Shown: positions 43,680 through 45,422 of the stretch, one piece after another
Layout of the letters: every line of letters starts with the position of its first letter
How positions within the stretch are numbered: the first letter of the stretch is position 1
Source of the DNA: Levilinea sp.
GTDB lineage: Bacteria; Chloroflexota; Anaerolineae; Anaerolineales; Anaerolineaceae
Direction: 5' to 3'
Length of the DNA stretch: 45,422 bases
Assembly (NCBI GenBank): GCA_029975215.1
Contig: JARKPO010000079.1
Location: forward strand, 1 to 45,422
Position numbers and translations under genes: made by a program
The notes under the pieces: generated by a model
What the model was told of the DNA's origin: nothing
What the model saw: the letters and a program-made list of their open reading frames with translations, nothing else
The model's database searches: none

Positions 43680-44350
43680 ACACCATCAACGTTGACCAGA
43701 TTATTCGTACCGACCGAAAAACCATTGCCTTGATTGTGGGACGGGATGGCAAATTAATGGTTCGCGCCCCCAAAGACGCAACAAATAAGCAGATACTATC
43801 TGTTATCGAGCGAAAATCTACCTGGATTGTGAAAAAACAACAAGAGATGATCGCAACCTATCCCCAAATTGGCGAGAAGGAATTTGTGAATGGGGAAGGA
43901 TTCCTGTACCTTGGCCAATCATACCGTCTGAAGATCATTGACCGCGGAGATATGCCTTTAAGATTGGATGATTTCTTTTATTTAGACCGTAGTGTCTTAT
44001 TCCAGGCAAAAGAGGTGTTCATCCATTGGTATAAAGAGAAAGCGAATGAGGTGATATCCGAAAGGGTCGCATGGTACAGTGACAAAATGGGCATACAGGT
44101 GAAACAGATCAAGATTACCTCGGCAAAAACGCGCTGGGGATCATGCAGCTCCAAGGGTACGGTCAGCTTTCCCTGGCGGTTGGTGATGGCGCCGGTGCCG
44201 GTGATCGATTACGTTGTGGTTCACGAATTGGTCCACATTTTAGAGAAAAACCACAGTAAGGCGTTTTGGAATAAGGTGCGCGCGATAATGCCGGACTATC
44301 AACAAAAGATTAGGTGGCTTGAAGTCAATGGGCATATTCTAAAAATGTGA
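43676..44350 (+). CDS. YgjP/DUF45-type (M48-like) metallopeptidase
   Basis: 224 residues with the zinc motif HELVH (183-187), the third ligand His193 in KNHSKAFW, and the family's RWGSC (153-157). YgjP-type proteins (DUF45, SprT-like fold) are frequent companions of type I R-M operons, but their role is unclear. The ATGA overlap with hsdR indicates coupled expression. It may act in turnover of the restriction complex, as proteolysis controls HsdR in some bacteria; that is inference. Confidence 0.88.
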   Translation: MNTINVDQIIRTDRKTIALIVGRDGKLMVRAPKDATNKQILSVIERKSTWIVKKQQEMIATYPQIGEKEFVNGEGFLYLGQSYRLKIIDRGDMPLRLDDFFYLDRSVLFQAKEVFIHWYKEKANEVISERVAWYSDKMGIQVKQIKITSAKTRWGSCSSKGTVSFPWRLVMAPVPVIDYVVVHELVHILEKNHSKAFWNKVRAIMPDYQQKIRWLEVNGHILKM

Positions 44351-44655
44351 AATCTCTTCAAGACTTTCACAAATGGTAACCATCTCTATAAGCGATAATT
44401 ATTTCTGATTTCAAAGCACTCCCATTTCTACAAATATCACACACAACGCCCCGTTCCCCCTTAAGACTCTAGGGGATCGAAGTGGATGGAACAAAGTGCA
44501 CACTGTTCCCATTGGCCAAGAAAACTTTTCTTGCTCCCAAAATATTCCGATTTAGGCTCAAGTTTTCGGGATAAAGGGGGCAATTCTCGGTCGAAGGGTA
44601 TTTTCCATACCTCTTTACGGTAAAGGACGCTTCAGCGCTCTTCCTGTTCAATCAA

Positions 44656-44723
44656 CGTCTGCGGCAGGGTCTGCGTCAACGTCTGCGGCGTGTCAACAAG
44701 GCGTCTGCGGCACGTCAGCAAGG
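44656..44723. repeat. Tandem 22-24-bp repeats with CGTCTGCGGC core
   Basis: The core CGTCTGCGGC occurs at 44656-44665, 44680-44689 and 44702-44711. The last two units are 22 bases each and agree at 19 of 22 positions (core followed by a GTCA-CAAGG tail). It is GC-rich in an AT-rich setting. Confidence 0.75.
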
Positions 44724-44745
44724 ACGCAGACGCTTATTTTTTATC
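44701..44745 (+). terminator. Rho-independent terminator built from the repeat
   Basis: GCGTCTGCG (44701-44709) and CGCAGACGC (44725-44733) pair perfectly and are followed by TTATTTTTTAT. It is the first good terminator after the defence operon, about 350 bases past its last stop codon. Confidence 0.75.
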
Positions 44746-44910
44746 AAAAATATACTTCTGTCTTTTCTAGACTTCGATACCAGCAGCTAAACAATCGGAT
44801 AAAGAGTAAACTGATCTCTGCCCACCTTGGATCATGCCTGATTTCTTTGTAGAATAAAAATGGTAACGTTTTAGGTCGCTGATCTCCTTGGACATCCTTC
44901 AAATCGTAGG

Positions 44911-44960
44911 AGCGGCCGCATAACAAATTGATTTGTTATGCCGGTCGCTTTTCGTTTTCT
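44911..44960 (+). terminator. Strong terminator-like hairpin upstream of the dnaB fragment
   Basis: AGCGGCCGCATAACAAAT (44911-44928) pairs with 44931-44949 except for one bulged base and one G-T pair; the T-rich tail TTTTCGTTTT follows. It stands only about 55 bases before the next start codon, and no gene is visible just upstream. It may end a small transcript or act as an attenuator. Confidence 0.7.
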
Positions 44961-45015
44961 CTGGCGACCTCGTTAATGAAGTAAAGAGTAACTATCAATC
45001 CATTTGGAGACTTTG

Positions 45016-45306
45016 ATGACCGATCCCATTCCGCCCAGTGATATTGACGCCGAACAGGCCTTGCTCGGTTCGATCCTGATTGCACCTTATTTATTTGATG
45101 ATCTGGTCGCTGTCGTAAAAGCGGAATATTTCTATCGTGACTCACACCGCTGGATCTGGGAAGCGATGAATCACCTGTTGGAATCTGAGCAGCAGATCGA
45201 TCAAGTCACCTTGTGTAATGCTTTGACTACCTGCGGAAAACTCAAGGAAATTGGCGGGCCAGCGTACATCACAGGGCTGATCTGTACTCTAGTGAATCAA
45301 GCCTAA
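45016..45306 (+). pseudogene. dnaB: Replicative DNA helicase DnaB, N-terminal part only
   Basis: 96 residues matching the DnaB N-terminal domain: PPSDIDAEQALLGSILIAPY, EYFYRDSHRWIWEAMNHLLE, IDQVTLCNALTTCGKLKEIG and GPAYITGLICTLVNQA. The domain is complete, but the linker and RecA-type helicase core are absent: translation stops at 45304, right where an IS481-like element begins. The ATG at 45016 has GGAG seven bases upstream. The rest of the gene may resume beyond the insertion, outside the window. Whether another intact dnaB exists cannot be seen; if not, this would be an essential gene interrupted or an assembly artefact. Confidence 0.8.
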
Positions 45307-45309
45307 CAT

Positions 45310-45422
45310 TGTGATCCTACGGTACAATGATAACAGGAGATCACGATGGAAGCGGAAATGAGAGTAGCGCATCACAAGTTGAGCGTACTGCAATTAGCGG
45401 AAGCGCTTGGGAACGTCAGTGA
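45310..45422 (+). mobile_element. IS481-like element, left end and start of transposase (partial)
   Basis: The element seems to start at TGTGATCCTACGG (45310). A ribosome site (AGGAGA) and ATG at 45346 begin a protein reading MEAEMRVAHHKLSVLQLAEA and LGNVS, the usual N-terminal helix of IS481-family transposases, which precedes an HTH and a DDE core. It runs off the window after 25 codons, so the far end and target duplication cannot be checked. Confidence 0.65.

Larger units (their letters stand above)
44351..45015. other. Noncoding region with repeats and terminators
   Basis: 665 bases without a supported gene; two 60-codon minus-strand frames lack ribosome sites and family resemblance. 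The first 300 bases are AT-rich and featureless. The repeats and hairpins in 44656-44960 are listed separately. Confidence 0.55.

Noticed and set aside
44656..44733. CRISPR-like array
   Set aside because: Only three imperfect short units with no unique spacers, and no cas genes nearby; better read as a tandem repeat plus terminator.

Overview
The window is bacterial and gene-dense, with mid-range GC. Lipoprotein-type solute-binding proteins (LSAC lipoboxes followed by Ala/Pro-rich linkers), an aldehyde:ferredoxin oxidoreductase module and a sugar-scavenging gene set suggest a fermentative, heterotrophic anaerobe. A member of the Chloroflexota (Anaerolineae-like) is my best guess, but it rests on gene content only; no rRNA or other marker gene is present.

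Layout: (1) 1-605, debris of IS256-family elements. (2) 606-10976, minus strand, an L-arabinose locus: a LacI-type regulator, a YtfQ/YtfT/YjfF/YtfR-type sugar ABC importer, then araB-araA-araD. (3) 11616-23989, minus strand, a 13-gene sialic acid operon: a GntR/UTRA regulator, nanE, a peptide/nickel-type ABC importer (two ATPases, a family-5 lipoprotein, two permeases), an AXE1-family esterase, nanA, a ROK kinase (nanK), yhcH, a PIG-L/LmbE deacetylase and a two-SIS-domain isomerase/deaminase. Together these give a complete predicted route from sialic acid to fructose-6-P, in which a PIG-L enzyme and a SIS enzyme appear to stand in for NagA and NagB. (4) 24423-30602, a redox locus: marR - AOR - four-cluster ferredoxin - DUF362 protein - small membrane protein on the minus strand, facing a tocopherol-cyclase-like gene on the plus strand. 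Near-identical palindromes (GTTGC-N5-GCAAC) lie in the promoters of marR and of the cyclase-like gene, so the two units are probably one MarR regulon. (5) 30624-31000, an internally deleted IS256 remnant. (6) 31192-44350, plus strand, a defence island: an AlpA/excisionase-like HTH protein, hsdM, hsdS, a protein with a HEPN-like motif, a RloC-like anticodon nuclease, a GmrSD-like (DUF262/DUF1524) protein, hsdR and a YgjP-type metallopeptidase, mostly coupled or closely spaced. (7) 44351-45422, a noncoding stretch with tandem repeats and two terminator hairpins, then the N-terminal part of a dnaB-like gene cut short by an IS481-like element that runs off the window.

The two catabolic operons are self-contained (regulator, importer, enzymes). 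The strongest leads for new biology are the MarR-linked AOR/ferredoxin/DUF362/cyclase-like set and the compound type I R-M island, which carries an uncharacterised HEPN-motif protein between hsdS and the RloC-like gene. The mosaic base composition of hsdM and hsdS points to recent exchange of specificity modules.
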